From: Streptomyces poonensis
GTDB lineage: Bacteria; Actinomycetota; Actinomycetes; Streptomycetales; Streptomycetaceae
Direction of reading: 5' to 3'
Length of the DNA: 64,000 nucleotides
NCBI RefSeq assembly: GCF_014650915.1
Contig: NZ_BMVW01000008.1
Coordinates: forward strand, 175,851-239,850
This document shows, piece after piece, positions 1 through 10,809 of the stretch. Both the position numbers and the translations under genes were made by a program. The notes beneath the pieces were generated by a model. That model did not search any database and had not been told where the DNA came from. It saw only the letters and a list, made by a program, of their open reading frames with translations. Each line of letters starts with the position of its first letter. Position 1 is the stretch's first letter.

Positions 1-623
1 AGCCCATGGCCGCGGCCATCGGCTCCGGACTGCCGGTCCACGAGGCCACGGGCAACATGGTGGTCGACATCGGCGGCGGCACCACGGAGGTCGCGGTCAT
101 CTCGCTCGGCGGCATCGTCACCGCCCAGTCCATCCGCGTCGCGGGTGACGAGCTGGACAACGCGATCATCCAGCACATCAAGAAGGAGTACTCGCTCCTC
201 CTCGGTGAGCGGACGGCCGAGCAGATCAAGATCACGATCGGTTCGGCGTACGACCTGGACACTGACGAGCACACCGAGATCCGGGGCCGGGACCTGGTCT
301 CCGGACTGCCCAAGACCGTGGTGATCTCCGCGGCCGAGGTCCGCAAGGCCATCGAGGAGCCCGTCAACGCCATCGTCGACGCGGTCAAGACGACCCTCGA
401 CAAGTGCCCGCCCGAGCTCTCCGGCGACATCATGGACCGCGGCATCGTCCTCACCGGCGGCGGCGCCCTGCTGCGCGGCCTGGACGAGCGGCTGCGCCGT
501 GAGACGGGCATGCCGATCCACATCGCCGAGGACCCGCTGGACAGCGTGGCGCTCGGCTCCGGCAAGTGCGTCGAGGAGTTCGAGGCGCTCCAGCAGGTGC
601 TGGACGCCCAGCCCCGCAGATGA
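1..623 (+). CDS. mreB: MreB rod-shape actin homologue, C-terminal part
   Basis: This is the C-terminal ~207 residues of MreB; the reading frame is open to the left edge, so the methionine at 6 is internal. The visible sequence starts in the conserved EPMAAAIG-type helix, followed by the second phosphate loop of the actin fold (VVDIGGGTTEVAV, about residues 19-31 of the visible part) and the GGGALLRGLDERL adenosine-binding segment near the end. MreB polymerises under the membrane and organises wall synthesis; in Streptomyces it acts mainly in spore-wall formation. The gene ends 237 bp before mreC, and a hairpin in the gap suggests partial termination between them. The family assignment is secure. 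Confidence 0.97.
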   Translation, partial: PMAAAIGSGLPVHEATGNMVVDIGGGTTEVAVISLGGIVTAQSIRVAGDELDNAIIQHIKKEYSLLLGERTAEQIKITIGSAYDLDTDEHTEIRGRDLVSGLPKTVVISAAEVRKAIEEPVNAIVDAVKTTLDKCPPELSGDIMDRGIVLTGGGALLRGLDERLRRETGMPIHIAEDPLDSVALGSGKCVEEFEALQQVLDAQPRR

Positions 624-634
624 CGTAACGCTTC

Positions 635-676
635 GATTCCGCCGTACGAGACGATCCCTTCTCGTGCGGCGGATCG
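635..676 (+). terminator. Hairpin between mreB and mreC
   Basis: Arms at 639-651 and 660-672 pair over 13 bp with one G-U wobble around an 8-nt loop, and GAT/ATC extends the stem. No T tract follows, so it may be a U-less terminator or an attenuator giving separate mreB and mreCD levels. Confidence 0.55.
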
Positions 677-860
677 TTGATATTGAGGCATAAGCTTCCG
701 CTCGACACCCTTGACACACCCCTGACACCCCGACACCCCGAGAGCTCCCCGCGGCACCGACCGCGAGCCCGCCCGTCCGGGGTGCGCCCCTGTCAACCGT
801 TCCCAGTTAGCTGAGTCACCCGAGTTACCCATCTCGACGAGGAAGGCACGGCCGCCGCAC

Positions 861-1820
861 GTGAGGGACACACGAGAGAGCCGGCTGCTCCTGGTGCTGC
901 TGGTCGCCATCGCGTTCGCGCTGATCACGGTGGACATCCGCGGCGGAGAGGACTCACCGGTCGACGGTGCCCGCCAGGCCGCGGCCACGGTCTTCGGACC
1001 CGTGGAGGACGGCATCGCCACCGCGGTCGACCCGATCGGCAACGCGATCTCCGCAGTCCGCGACTCCGGCACCCGCCACGACCGTCTCGCCGCGCTGGAG
1101 AAGGAGAACGCGGAGCTGAAGGCGGAGCTCGGCAGCGACGACCGCTACCGCAGCCGGGTGAAACAGCTCGACAGGATGCTGAAGACGGCCGCCAACGGCC
1201 AGTACGGCATCAAGGGCGCCGAGGTCATCGCCATAGGCGCCGCCCAGGGCTTCTCCTGGACCGTGACCATCGACATCGGGTCGAACGACGGCATCAGGCG
1301 CGACATGACCGTCCTGAACGGGGACGGCCTGGTCGGCCGGGTCACCACCGTCGGGCCGAACACCTCCACCGTGCTCCTCGCCAACGACCCCGACTTCACG
1401 GTCGGCACCCGCATGGAGTCCACCGACGAACTGGGCTTCGCCTCCGGACAGGGCGACCGGCCGCTGCGCGTGGAACTCCTCAACGGCAAGGCCAAGGTGA
1501 AGAAGGGCGACCGGCTGGTCACCTTCGGCTCCCAGGCGGACCGTCCGTTCGTACCCGGTGTGCCCGTCGGCGTCGTCTCGCGCGTCGACCCCTCCGGCGG
1601 TGACCTGACCCGGACGGTGTACGTCGAGCCGTTCGCGGGACTCACCAAGCTCGACCTCGTCGGAGTCGTCGTCGAGGTGCCCCGCAAGGACCCGCGGGAC
1701 ACCGTCCTGCCGCCCAAGCCGAAGCCCACGCCCCGGCCGACCGTGACGGTGACGGTCACGCCGTCCCCGGGCGCCGAGGTGCCCACCGACGGCCAGTCGC
1801 AAGACCCGCAAGAGCAGTAG
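861..1820 (+). CDS. mreC: MreC rod-shape-determining protein
   Basis: MreC is a bitopic membrane protein that links MreB filaments to extracytoplasmic PBPs. The protein is 319 aa from a GTG start. Residues ~7-24 (LLLVLLVAIAFALITV) form the single membrane segment. A coiled-coil stretch follows around residues 75-95 (RLAALEKENAELKAEL), then the beta-rich periplasmic-type domain to about residue 275. The C-terminus is a proline/threonine-rich tail (PKPKPTPRPTVTVTVT) typical of actinobacterial MreC. The only nearby purine-rich stretch, GAGGAAGG at 839-846, lies about 14 nt upstream, so the ribosome site is not ideal. The stop codon overlaps the probable mreD Shine-Dalgarno, which points to an mreCD operon. 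Confidence 0.96.
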   Translation: MRDTRESRLLLVLLVAIAFALITVDIRGGEDSPVDGARQAAATVFGPVEDGIATAVDPIGNAISAVRDSGTRHDRLAALEKENAELKAELGSDDRYRSRVKQLDRMLKTAANGQYGIKGAEVIAIGAAQGFSWTVTIDIGSNDGIRRDMTVLNGDGLVGRVTTVGPNTSTVLLANDPDFTVGTRMESTDELGFASGQGDRPLRVELLNGKAKVKKGDRLVTFGSQADRPFVPGVPVGVVSRVDPSGGDLTRTVYVEPFAGLTKLDLVGVVVEVPRKDPRDTVLPPKPKPTPRPTVTVTVTPSPGAEVPTDGQSQDPQEQ

Positions 1821-1832
1821 GAGCTGACCCCC

Positions 1833-2498
1833 ATGCGCCTGAACCGGATGCTGCTCTCCGCCACCCTGGTGATCGTCGCCCTGGTGCTCCAGGTGAGCGT
1901 CCTCGCCCGCCTCCAACTCCCCGGCGCCGTGCCGGACCTGGTGCTCCTCACCGTCCTCGGCCTGGCCCTCGTGTACGGGCACGTCGGCGGCGCCCTCGTC
2001 GGCTTCGGCGCGGGACTGCTCTCCGACCTCGCTCCGCCCGCCGACCACGCCGCCGGCCGCTACGCGCTCGTGCTGTGCGTCATCGGCTACCTCGCCGGGC
2101 TGGTGAAGCCGGAGAACGGCCGGCTGAAGTCCGTGACCGGCCCGCTGGCCGTCGTGGCCGCCGCCGCGATCGGCACGACCCTGCTGTACGCGGGCGTCGG
2201 CGCCCTCGTCGGCGACACCGCCGCCCGCCATGTGGGCCTGCCGAGCCTGGTGCTCACGGCCACGGTGTACGACCTGGTGCTCGCCCCCTTCGTCGTCCCC
2301 GGGATCATGGCGCTGGCCCGGCGCGCCGACAACGACCCGCTCGACGAGGCGAACTCCGCCAAGGCGGCTGACGTCTCCACCGGCTGGCTCGCCTCCGGCA
2401 CCGGCCTGAGCATCGGCCAGCAGCGCGGCGGGCGCATCAAGACGGCCAGGGCGCGCACGGCCCGCGCCGGACGCATCAAGGGGGTCAAGCGGCTGTGA
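1833..2498 (+). CDS. mreD: MreD rod-shape-determining membrane protein
   Basis: The 221-aa protein has about five hydrophobic helices (for example residues ~6-25, 34-50, 54-70, 78-95 and 110-135), the usual MreD topology. The ATG is preceded by AGGAG (1820-1824), which overlaps the mreC stop, so translation is probably coupled. The C-terminal ~50 residues are basic and hydrophilic (QQRGGRIKTARARTARAGRIKG) and probably cytoplasmic; many MreD proteins lack such a tail. MreD works with MreC and the PBP2/RodA pair encoded directly downstream. Confidence 0.94.
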   Translation: MRLNRMLLSATLVIVALVLQVSVLARLQLPGAVPDLVLLTVLGLALVYGHVGGALVGFGAGLLSDLAPPADHAAGRYALVLCVIGYLAGLVKPENGRLKSVTGPLAVVAAAAIGTTLLYAGVGALVGDTAARHVGLPSLVLTATVYDLVLAPFVVPGIMALARRADNDPLDEANSAKAADVSTGWLASGTGLSIGQQRGGRIKTARARTARAGRIKGVKRL

Positions 2499-2503
2499 CG
2501 GCA

Positions 2504-2550
2504 CGGCAGTCGAGTACGGCGGACGGACGGCAGCCGAGTACGGCGGGCGG
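2504..2550. repeat. Two near-identical 23-bp direct repeats before the PBP2 gene
   Basis: Copies at 2504-2526 and 2528-2550 share CGGCAG(T/C)CGAGTACGGCGG, differing at two positions and offset by 24 bp. They fill most of the mreD-mrdA gap just before the Shine-Dalgarno of mrdA. A small local duplication is the simplest explanation. Confidence 0.75.
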
Positions 2551-2574
2551 CGCGACACGAGGGGAGGGAACCGC

Positions 2575-4869
2575 ATGACCAACATCCCGGAGACCGGACG
2601 GACCCCACGGGTCCAGATCCGGCTCGTCGTCATCCAGATCCTCGTCCTGTCCCTGCTCGCCACCCTCGGCGGGCGCCTGTGGTACCTCCAGATCCGCGAG
2701 GGCGACACCTACGCCAAGGAAGCCTCCGGCAACCATGTGCAGCAGGTCGTCCAGCCCGCCGTACGCGGTTCGATCCTGGACGCCCGCGGTGTGCCCATCG
2801 CCGACAACGAGACCCGCCTCGTGGTCTCCGCCTCCCGCACCGACCTGATGAAGATGAAGGACGACGGCGAGGCGGTCCTCACCAAGCTCGCCGGCGTCCT
2901 CGGCATGACCCCCAAGGAGGTCATGGACAAGGTCCGGCTGTGCGACGCCGAGACCCCGCAACCGTGCTGGAACGGCTCCCCGTACCAGCCGATCCCCATC
3001 ACCGACGAGGCCACCCCCAAGCAGGCCCTGCAGATCCGCGAGCGCTCCGAGGACTTCCCCGGCATCACCGCCGAACCGCAGGCCATGCGCCGCTACCCGG
3101 CACCCGGCGGCGCCAACACCGCCCAGGTGCTCGGCTATCTCTCGCCCGTCACGGACGAGGAGATCCAGCAGGCCCAGGACACCGACTCGCCGTATCTGCG
3201 CTCCGACCAGGTCGGCCGCTCCGGCCTGGAGCGCCAGTACGACAAGGCGCTGCGCGGCAAGGCCGGTGTCACCCGCTACGAGGTCGACAACCTCGGGCGG
3301 GTCATAGGAGAGGCCGAGAACGACCCGACGCAGCCCGGTGACAACCTCGTCACCAGCATCGACGCCCGCGTCCAGCGCATCGCCGAGTACGAGCTCAACG
3401 AGGCGATGAAGGAAGCCCGCAAGCAGCACGACAGGAACACCGGCACCAACTACAAGGCCGACTCCGGCGCCATCGTCGTGATGGAGGCGAAGACCGGCCG
3501 CGTGGTCGCCATGGCGTCCAACCCGACGTACGACCCGAACGCCTGGGTCGGCGGCATCTCCGCCAAGGACTACACGGAGCTCACCGGCAAGGACTCCAAC
3601 TACCCGCTGCTGAACCGGGCCATCCAGGGCCAGTCGGCCCCCGGCTCCATCTTCAAGGTCGTCCCCACGGCCGCCGCCATACAGGCCGGTTACTCCTTCG
3701 ACGGCCCGTACCAATGCTCGAGCTCCTACTCGATCGGCGGCCAGGTCTTCAAGAACTTCGAGTCCCGGGGGTACGGCCCGATCAGCCTCGGCCGCGCCCT
3801 GGAGGTCTCCTGCGACACCGTCTTCTACCGGCTCTCCCACGAGGAGTGGAAGAAGGACGGCGGCACCAAGCCGAAGAAGAACGCCAACGACTGGTTCTAC
3901 AAGACCGCCCACCAGTTCGGCCTCGGCGAGGAGACCGGCATCGACCTGCCCAACGAGGTCACCGGCCGGGTCCCCGACCGCCAGTGGAAGCTCGACTACT
4001 GGAAGGCCAACAAGGACGCCTGGTGCAAGACCGGCAAGAAGGACGGCGACTACGCCGAGAAGATCGCCTACGAGAACTGCCTCGAAGGCAACCGGATGCG
4101 CGCCGGTGACTCCGTCAACTACTCCATCGGACAGGGCGACACCCTCGTCACGCCGATACAGATGGCCACCATCTACGCGGCGATCGCCAACGGCGGCACG
4201 CTCTACGACCCCACGGTCGGCAAGGCGATCATCAGCGCCGACGGCAAGAGCGTGCAGGAGATCGAGCCCACGGCGCACGGCAAGCTGCCGATGACCAAGA
4301 AGACCCTCAACGCCATAGACGGAGCCCTCGAAGGCGTCGCGACCCGCGGTACCGCCGCCTGGCGGTTCCAGGGCTGGCCGCAGGACGAGATCCCGATGCA
4401 CGCCAAGACGGGTACGGCGGAGGTCTACGGCAAGCAGACCACCTCGTGGTTCGCCACGTACACCGAGGACTACTCCATCGTCATGACGATCTCCCAGGGC
4501 GGTACGGGCTCCGGCGCCTCCGCCCCGGCCGTGCGCAAGCTCTACAACGCGCTGTACGGCGTCTCCGAGGAAGGAAAGATCGACAAGAAGAAGGCGCTGC
4601 TGTACACCCCGCAGAAGAGCCTGCCGAAGGTCGGATCCGACGGCTCGATCGAGGCGCCGAAGGTCGACAAGTACCCCTCGCCGAAGGACAAGGAGAAGGC
4701 CTCGCCCAGCCCGCAGCCGGTGGTGTTCGGCGACCCGGCGCCCGATGATCCGGCGCCCGGCGGCCTGGCCGCCACCGTGAACACCCCGGCGGCGGGCGGC
4801 AACCGCGACGCCCGCAGGCGCTCGGCCCGCCGCGGCCGCGCCCGGAACAGGCGCAGGAGCACCCCATGA
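2575..4869 (+). CDS. mrdA: Penicillin-binding protein 2, class B D,D-transpeptidase
   Basis: This 764-aa class B PBP cross-links peptidoglycan and partners with the RodA/SEDS polymerase encoded next. A single N-terminal membrane helix lies at residues ~14-35. The dimerisation/linker domain follows (RGSILDARGVPIADN near 63-77). The transpeptidase domain carries the catalytic SxxK at S358-I-F-K361, the second motif as S412-C413-D414 (PBP2-type enzymes use SxD rather than SxN), and K611-T-G613. The last ~100 residues are a proline/basic low-complexity tail. The ATG has a strong GGGGAGGGA ribosome site. The stop overlaps the next start in ATGA. Confidence 0.97.
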   Translation: MTNIPETGRTPRVQIRLVVIQILVLSLLATLGGRLWYLQIREGDTYAKEASGNHVQQVVQPAVRGSILDARGVPIADNETRLVVSASRTDLMKMKDDGEAVLTKLAGVLGMTPKEVMDKVRLCDAETPQPCWNGSPYQPIPITDEATPKQALQIRERSEDFPGITAEPQAMRRYPAPGGANTAQVLGYLSPVTDEEIQQAQDTDSPYLRSDQVGRSGLERQYDKALRGKAGVTRYEVDNLGRVIGEAENDPTQPGDNLVTSIDARVQRIAEYELNEAMKEARKQHDRNTGTNYKADSGAIVVMEAKTGRVVAMASNPTYDPNAWVGGISAKDYTELTGKDSNYPLLNRAIQGQSAPGSIFKVVPTAAAIQAGYSFDGPYQCSSSYSIGGQVFKNFESRGYGPISLGRALEVSCDTVFYRLSHEEWKKDGGTKPKKNANDWFYKTAHQFGLGEETGIDLPNEVTGRVPDRQWKLDYWKANKDAWCKTGKKDGDYAEKIAYENCLEGNRMRAGDSVNYSIGQGDTLVTPIQMATIYAAIANGGTLYDPTVGKAIISADGKSVQEIEPTAHGKLPMTKKTLNAIDGALEGVATRGTAAWRFQGWPQDEIPMHAKTGTAEVYGKQTTSWFATYTEDYSIVMTISQGGTGSGASAPAVRKLYNALYGVSEEGKIDKKKALLYTPQKSLPKVGSDGSIEAPKVDKYPSPKDKEKASPSPQPVVFGDPAPDDPAPGGLAATVNTPAAGGNRDARRRSARRGRARNRRRSTP

Positions 4870-6065
4870 CCGGCGCGAACAGTTTCTCCGTCTCCTCCTA
4901 CGGGCCCAAGCGGTCCGGCTTTGCCCGGCTGTTCGCCCGCGACTCGCTCGCGCGCCGGCTCGACTGGCCGATACTGCTGAGCGCCCTCGCGCTGTCGCTC
5001 ATCGGCACGGCCCTCGTCTACTCGGCCACCCGCAACCGCACCGAGCTCAACCAGGGCGACCCGTACTACTTCCTGACCCGGCACCTCCTCAACACCGGCA
5101 TCGGCATCGCCCTGATGATCGGCACGGTCTGGCTCGGCCACCGCACCCTGCGCACGGCCGTGCCGGTCCTGTACGGCGTCTCGGTCTTCCTGGTGCTGCT
5201 GGTGCTCACCCCGCTCGGCGCGACCATCAACGGCGCGCACGCGTGGATCCGCCTCCCCGGCGGCTTCTCGCTCCAGCCCTCCGAGTTCGTGAAGGTCACG
5301 ATCATCCTGGGCATGGCGATGCTGCTGGCGGCACGGGTCGACGCGGGCGACCGGCCGCACCCCGACCACCGCACCGTCCTGCAGTCCCTCGGCCTCGCCG
5401 CCGTGCCGATAGCGATCACGCTGCTCATGCCCGACCTCGGCTCGGTCATGGTCATGGTCGTCCTGGTGCTCGGCGTGCTGCTCGCCTCCGGCGCGTCCAA
5501 CCGCTGGATCTTCGGGCTGATCGGCACGGGCGTGGCCGGCGCGATCGCCGTCTGGCAGCTGAAGATCCTCGACGAGTACCAGATCAACCGGTTCGCCGCC
5601 TTCGCCAACCCCTCGCTCGACCCCGCCGGCGTCGGCTACAACACCAACCAGGCCCGCATCGCGATCGGCTCCGGCGGACTGTTCGGCACCGGGCTCGGCC
5701 AGGGCTCGCAGACCACCGGCCAGTTCGTGCCCGAGCAGCAGACGGACTTCGTCTTCACGGTCGCGGGCGAGGAGCTCGGCTTCGTCGGCGGGGCGCTGAT
5801 CATCGTGCTGCTCGGCATCGTCCTGTGGCGCGCGTGCCGCATCGCGCGCGAGACGACCGAGCTGTACGGCACGATCGTCGCCGCCGGCATCATCGCCTGG
5901 TTCGCGTTCCAGTCGTTCGAGAACATCGGTATGACGCTCGGCATCATGCCGGTGGCCGGTCTGCCGCTGCCCTTCGTCTCGTACGGCGGATCGTCGATGT
6001 TCGCGGTCTGGGTGGCGGTCGGGCTGCTGCAGTCGATCCGGGTGCAGCGGCCCATGTCGGCGTAG
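4866..6065 (+). CDS. rodA: RodA/FtsW-type SEDS peptidoglycan glycosyltransferase
   Basis: The 399-aa polytopic protein (about ten membrane helices) is a SEDS-family peptidoglycan polymerase. Family landmarks include GAHAWIRLPGGFSLQPSEF around residues 120-138 (lipid II binding side), the long loop with GSGGLFGTGLGQGSQ, the QTDFVFTVAGEELGFVG segment and the C-terminal PFVSYGGSSM. Its start overlaps the PBP2 stop (ATGA), so the SEDS/PBP pair is translationally coupled. In Streptomyces the gene at this position is called sfr and acts with MreBCD and PBP2 in spore-wall synthesis; I identify it by position and sequence. Confidence 0.96.
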   Translation: MTGANSFSVSSYGPKRSGFARLFARDSLARRLDWPILLSALALSLIGTALVYSATRNRTELNQGDPYYFLTRHLLNTGIGIALMIGTVWLGHRTLRTAVPVLYGVSVFLVLLVLTPLGATINGAHAWIRLPGGFSLQPSEFVKVTIILGMAMLLAARVDAGDRPHPDHRTVLQSLGLAAVPIAITLLMPDLGSVMVMVVLVLGVLLASGASNRWIFGLIGTGVAGAIAVWQLKILDEYQINRFAAFANPSLDPAGVGYNTNQARIAIGSGGLFGTGLGQGSQTTGQFVPEQQTDFVFTVAGEELGFVGGALIIVLLGIVLWRACRIARETTELYGTIVAAGIIAWFAFQSFENIGMTLGIMPVAGLPLPFVSYGGSSMFAVWVAVGLLQSIRVQRPMSA

Positions 6066-6153
6066 GGGCTCCGGCGGGGCGCGGAACCCCGGACACGGTC
6101 CCACGCCCTTTCCGGCCGCACCGCGCGCGTTCCCTTCCCGGGCCGGACATGGG

Positions 6154-6190
6154 CTGCCCAACCGCCGGATGCGCCACTACATTCGGTCCA
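6154..6190 (+). promoter_or_regulatory. Candidate promoter giving a leaderless CYTH/CHAD mRNA
   Basis: CTGCCC at 6154-6159 and TACATT at 6178-6183 are separated by 18 bp. The ATG at 6190 lies 6 nt beyond the -10 box, where transcription would start, and no Shine-Dalgarno precedes it. Confidence 0.5.
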
Positions 6191-7701
6191 TGGCGGACAC
6201 GAAGCGCGAGATCGAGCGGAAATACGAGTCCGACGAGAGCGGTCTGCCCGACCTGACGGGCGTCGCCGGAGTCGCCACCGTCGTCGACAAGGGTGTCGCC
6301 GAACTGGACGCCGTCTACTACGACACCCCCGACGAACGCCTCGCCGCGTCCGCGATCACCCTGCGCCGCCGCACCGGGGGCGACGACGCGGGCTGGCACC
6401 TGAAGTTCCCCGTCTCCGCCGGCGTACGGGACGAGATCCACGCCCCGCTCTCCGGCACCCTGCCGCGCTCCCTCGCCCGCCTCGTGCGCTCCCGGGTCCG
6501 CGACGCCGAACTGGTCCCCCTCGTCCGCCTCCGCTCCTCGCGCGACGTCCGTGACCTGCTCGACGCGGACGGCGCTCTGCTCGCCGAGGTCAGCGTCGAC
6601 TCCGTACGGGCCGAGCGGCTCACCGGCGGCGGGCGTGACGCCCAGTGGTCCGAGATCGAGGTCGAACTGGCCGACGGCGGGGATCCGGCCTTCCTCGACA
6701 AGGTGGAGAAGAAACTGCGCAAAGCCGGCGTACAGCCCTCCGCGGCGCCTTCCAAGCTGGCGAGGGCCCTGCGGGAGACGGCATCAGGAGGCGAGGCCTC
6801 CGGGCCGCCCCCCGAGCGCCCCGGGCGGCCCGTCACCACCGCCGACCACGTCATCGCCTACCTGCGCGCCCAGCGCGACGCGATCGTCGCCCTCGACCCC
6901 GCCGTACGCCGCGACCTGCCCGACTCCGTGCACGGCATGCGCGTCGCCACCCGCCGCCTGCGCAGCACCTTCCGCTCGTACGCCAAGGTGCTCGACCGAG
7001 CCGTCACCGATCCCGTCGGCGCCGAGCTCAAATGGCTGGCCGAGGAGCTGGGCGCGGGCCGCGACCAGGAGGTGCTGAGCGAACGCCTCACGGCCGCCCT
7101 GGACGAGCTGCCGCGGCCCCTCCTCGCCGGCCCGGTCCGCACCCGGCTGCGCACCTGGTCCCACAGCCGCCGCTCCGGATCCCGCCGCCGGGTGACCGCC
7201 GTACTGGACGGCGAGCGCTATCTGGCCCTGCTCGGCGCGCTCGACTCCCTGATCGCGGACCCGCCGCTGCGCAAGGCCGCCGGTGCCGCCCCGGAGAAGG
7301 TGCTCACCAGGACCGTGGAACGGGAGGTGGGGCGCGTGTCCCGGCTCGTCCGCACGGCCCTGGACGTCCCGCCGGGCACCGAACGCGACCTGGCCCTGCA
7401 CGAGGCCCGCAAGAAGGCCAAGCGCGCCCGGTACGCGGCGGAGACGGCCGTCGGGCCGGACGGGGCGAAGGGCGCCTTCGCGGACCGGGTCCGGGACATG
7501 AAGGCCCTCCAGACCCTCCTCGGCGAGCACCAGGACAGCGTCATGGCCCGGCAGTCCCTGCACGAGGTGGCGGCCCAGGCCCACGCCGCGGGGGAGAGCT
7601 CCTTCACCTACGGCGTGCTGTACGGCCGGGAGGAGCGGCGGGCCGCCGAGACCGAGGCGGCGCTGCCACAGGCGTACGAGCGGTACTGCGCGCCGCGTTA
7701 G
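6190..7701 (+). CDS. CYTH and CHAD domain protein
   Basis: 503 aa from the ATG at 6190; an in-frame ATG at 6169 is less likely because the CYTH signature E7-I-E9-R-K11 normally lies within ten residues of the N-terminus and a promoter -10 box lies between the two ATGs. Residues 1-200 form the CYTH tunnel fold, which binds triphosphates and divalent metal (family members include triphosphatases and class IV cyclases). Residues ~215-500 form a CHAD helical bundle rich in conserved His/Arg/Lys (HGMRVATRRLRS, HEARKKAKRARYA), known in the family to bind polyphosphate. The combination suggests polyphosphate or nucleotide-triphosphate binding or hydrolysis; the true substrate is unknown. Confidence 0.9.
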   Translation: MADTKREIERKYESDESGLPDLTGVAGVATVVDKGVAELDAVYYDTPDERLAASAITLRRRTGGDDAGWHLKFPVSAGVRDEIHAPLSGTLPRSLARLVRSRVRDAELVPLVRLRSSRDVRDLLDADGALLAEVSVDSVRAERLTGGGRDAQWSEIEVELADGGDPAFLDKVEKKLRKAGVQPSAAPSKLARALRETASGGEASGPPPERPGRPVTTADHVIAYLRAQRDAIVALDPAVRRDLPDSVHGMRVATRRLRSTFRSYAKVLDRAVTDPVGAELKWLAEELGAGRDQEVLSERLTAALDELPRPLLAGPVRTRLRTWSHSRRSGSRRRVTAVLDGERYLALLGALDSLIADPPLRKAAGAAPEKVLTRTVEREVGRVSRLVRTALDVPPGTERDLALHEARKKAKRARYAAETAVGPDGAKGAFADRVRDMKALQTLLGEHQDSVMARQSLHEVAAQAHAAGESSFTYGVLYGREERRAAETEAALPQAYERYCAPR

Positions 7702-7751
7702 GCTTGATGGTCACCCCTGTCAGTTCTGTCGTCCTCACGAAGGTCCGCGAG

Positions 7752-9701
<1,950 letters not shown>

Positions 9702-9771
9702 CCCGGCGCGGCGCACGGCTTCGGCGCCACAGGTTGCAACAAAGGGGGGAGCCCGGAGCGTCCGGGCAGAC

Positions 9772-10803
9772 ATGGAACTCGAGAAAGAACCGGCCGCACG
9801 GCAGGAGACCGCCGTGCGGCGGGAGACCGCCGTGCGGCAGGCCGCTCCGGCCGAGGGCTGCCTGGTCACGGCGATCAGGCTGCCCGTACGGATCATCGCG
9901 CTCGTGGTCGTCGTGCCCGTCCGGATGCTCTGGGACGCACTGGTCTGGATCGGGCGGGTACTCCGGGACACCGTGCTGCGGCCGGTCGGCAGGGCACTGC
10001 TGTGGCTCTGCAAGGCCCTGTTCGTGTGGCCGTTCGTGGCCCTGTGGCGGTACGTCGTCGTACCCGTGGGCAAGGCGCTCGGGTGGCTCGGGCACGTCCT
10101 GGTCGTCGTGCCGTTCGTATGGGTGTACCGGTATGTGCTGACGCCCCTGGGGCGGGGCATCGCGTGGCTGGCCCGGGGCGTGGGAAGCGCGCTGGCGTGG
10201 CTGGGGCGCCTGCTCGTCGTCGTGCCCTGCCAGTGGCTGTACCGGTACCTCCTGGCACCCGTCGGGCGCGGCATCGCCTGGCTCGCCCGCATGATCGCCA
10301 CCGGTGTCGGGTTCACGCTGTACTGGACGGCGCGCATCCTGTTCGTCCTCCCCGCGCTCGCCGTCTGGCGGTGGGTGCTGGCACCCGTCGGACGCGTGCT
10401 CGCCGTCATCGGGCGGGAGGTGTGGGACGCGCTGAAGCACGCCTGGCGGATCGCCGGGTACGTGTCGCGGGCCGTCGGGCGGTTCCTCGGCACCCTCTTC
10501 CGGTGGATCCTCGTGGAGCCGCTGCGCTGGACGTACCGGACCGTGCTCACCCCGATCGGGCACGTGGTGCGCGATGTGGTCTGGCGCCCCGTGGCCGGTG
10601 CCGCCCGCGCCGTGGGCCGGGCCACCCGGCAGATGCTGGCCTCCGCCCGCGCCTCCGTCCGGCAGGCGCGTGCCGACGTCCGCCGCATGCTCTTCGGCGC
10701 CCCGAAGCAGCCGGAGACGCGTCGGCGGGTGGACCGGGGGGAACCCGTACACCAAGAGACACGTACGCTAGGTAGCAGTACGACCGCACTCACGAAGGAC
10801 TGA
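9772..10803 (+). CDS. Repetitive amphipathic, membrane-associated protein of unknown function
   Basis: I do not recognise a family. The 343-aa protein is built from repeats of the type (W/Y)R(Y/W)(V/L)(V/L)xP(V/L)G(R/K)xxxWL. Clear copies are at residues ~92-106, 119-133, 157-171 and 199-213, with weaker ones at 69-79 and 255-266, separated by hydrophobic stretches such as VVVPF. Spacing varies from 27 to 56 residues. The N-terminus holds a short duplication (RETAVR). The C-terminal ~65 residues are basic and hydrophilic. The pattern suggests several re-entrant or amphipathic helices lying on the membrane. The gene lies between the radical SAM gene and its DUF2344 partner, apparently in one transcript. 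Confidence 0.75.
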   Translation: MELEKEPAARQETAVRRETAVRQAAPAEGCLVTAIRLPVRIIALVVVVPVRMLWDALVWIGRVLRDTVLRPVGRALLWLCKALFVWPFVALWRYVVVPVGKALGWLGHVLVVVPFVWVYRYVLTPLGRGIAWLARGVGSALAWLGRLLVVVPCQWLYRYLLAPVGRGIAWLARMIATGVGFTLYWTARILFVLPALAVWRWVLAPVGRVLAVIGREVWDALKHAWRIAGYVSRAVGRFLGTLFRWILVEPLRWTYRTVLTPIGHVVRDVVWRPVAGAARAVGRATRQMLASARASVRQARADVRRMLFGAPKQPETRRRVDRGEPVHQETRTLGSSTTALTKD

Positions 10804-10809
10804 GCGACA

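Noticed and set aside
711..740. Promoter for mreC based on TTGACA at 711-716
   Set aside because: No acceptable -10 hexamer is found 16-19 bp downstream.
954..2708. A 584-codon minus-strand frame opposite mreC and mreD
   Set aside because: Low-complexity Gly/Arg/Asp/His composition typical of an antisense frame; the sense strand holds well-conserved mre genes.
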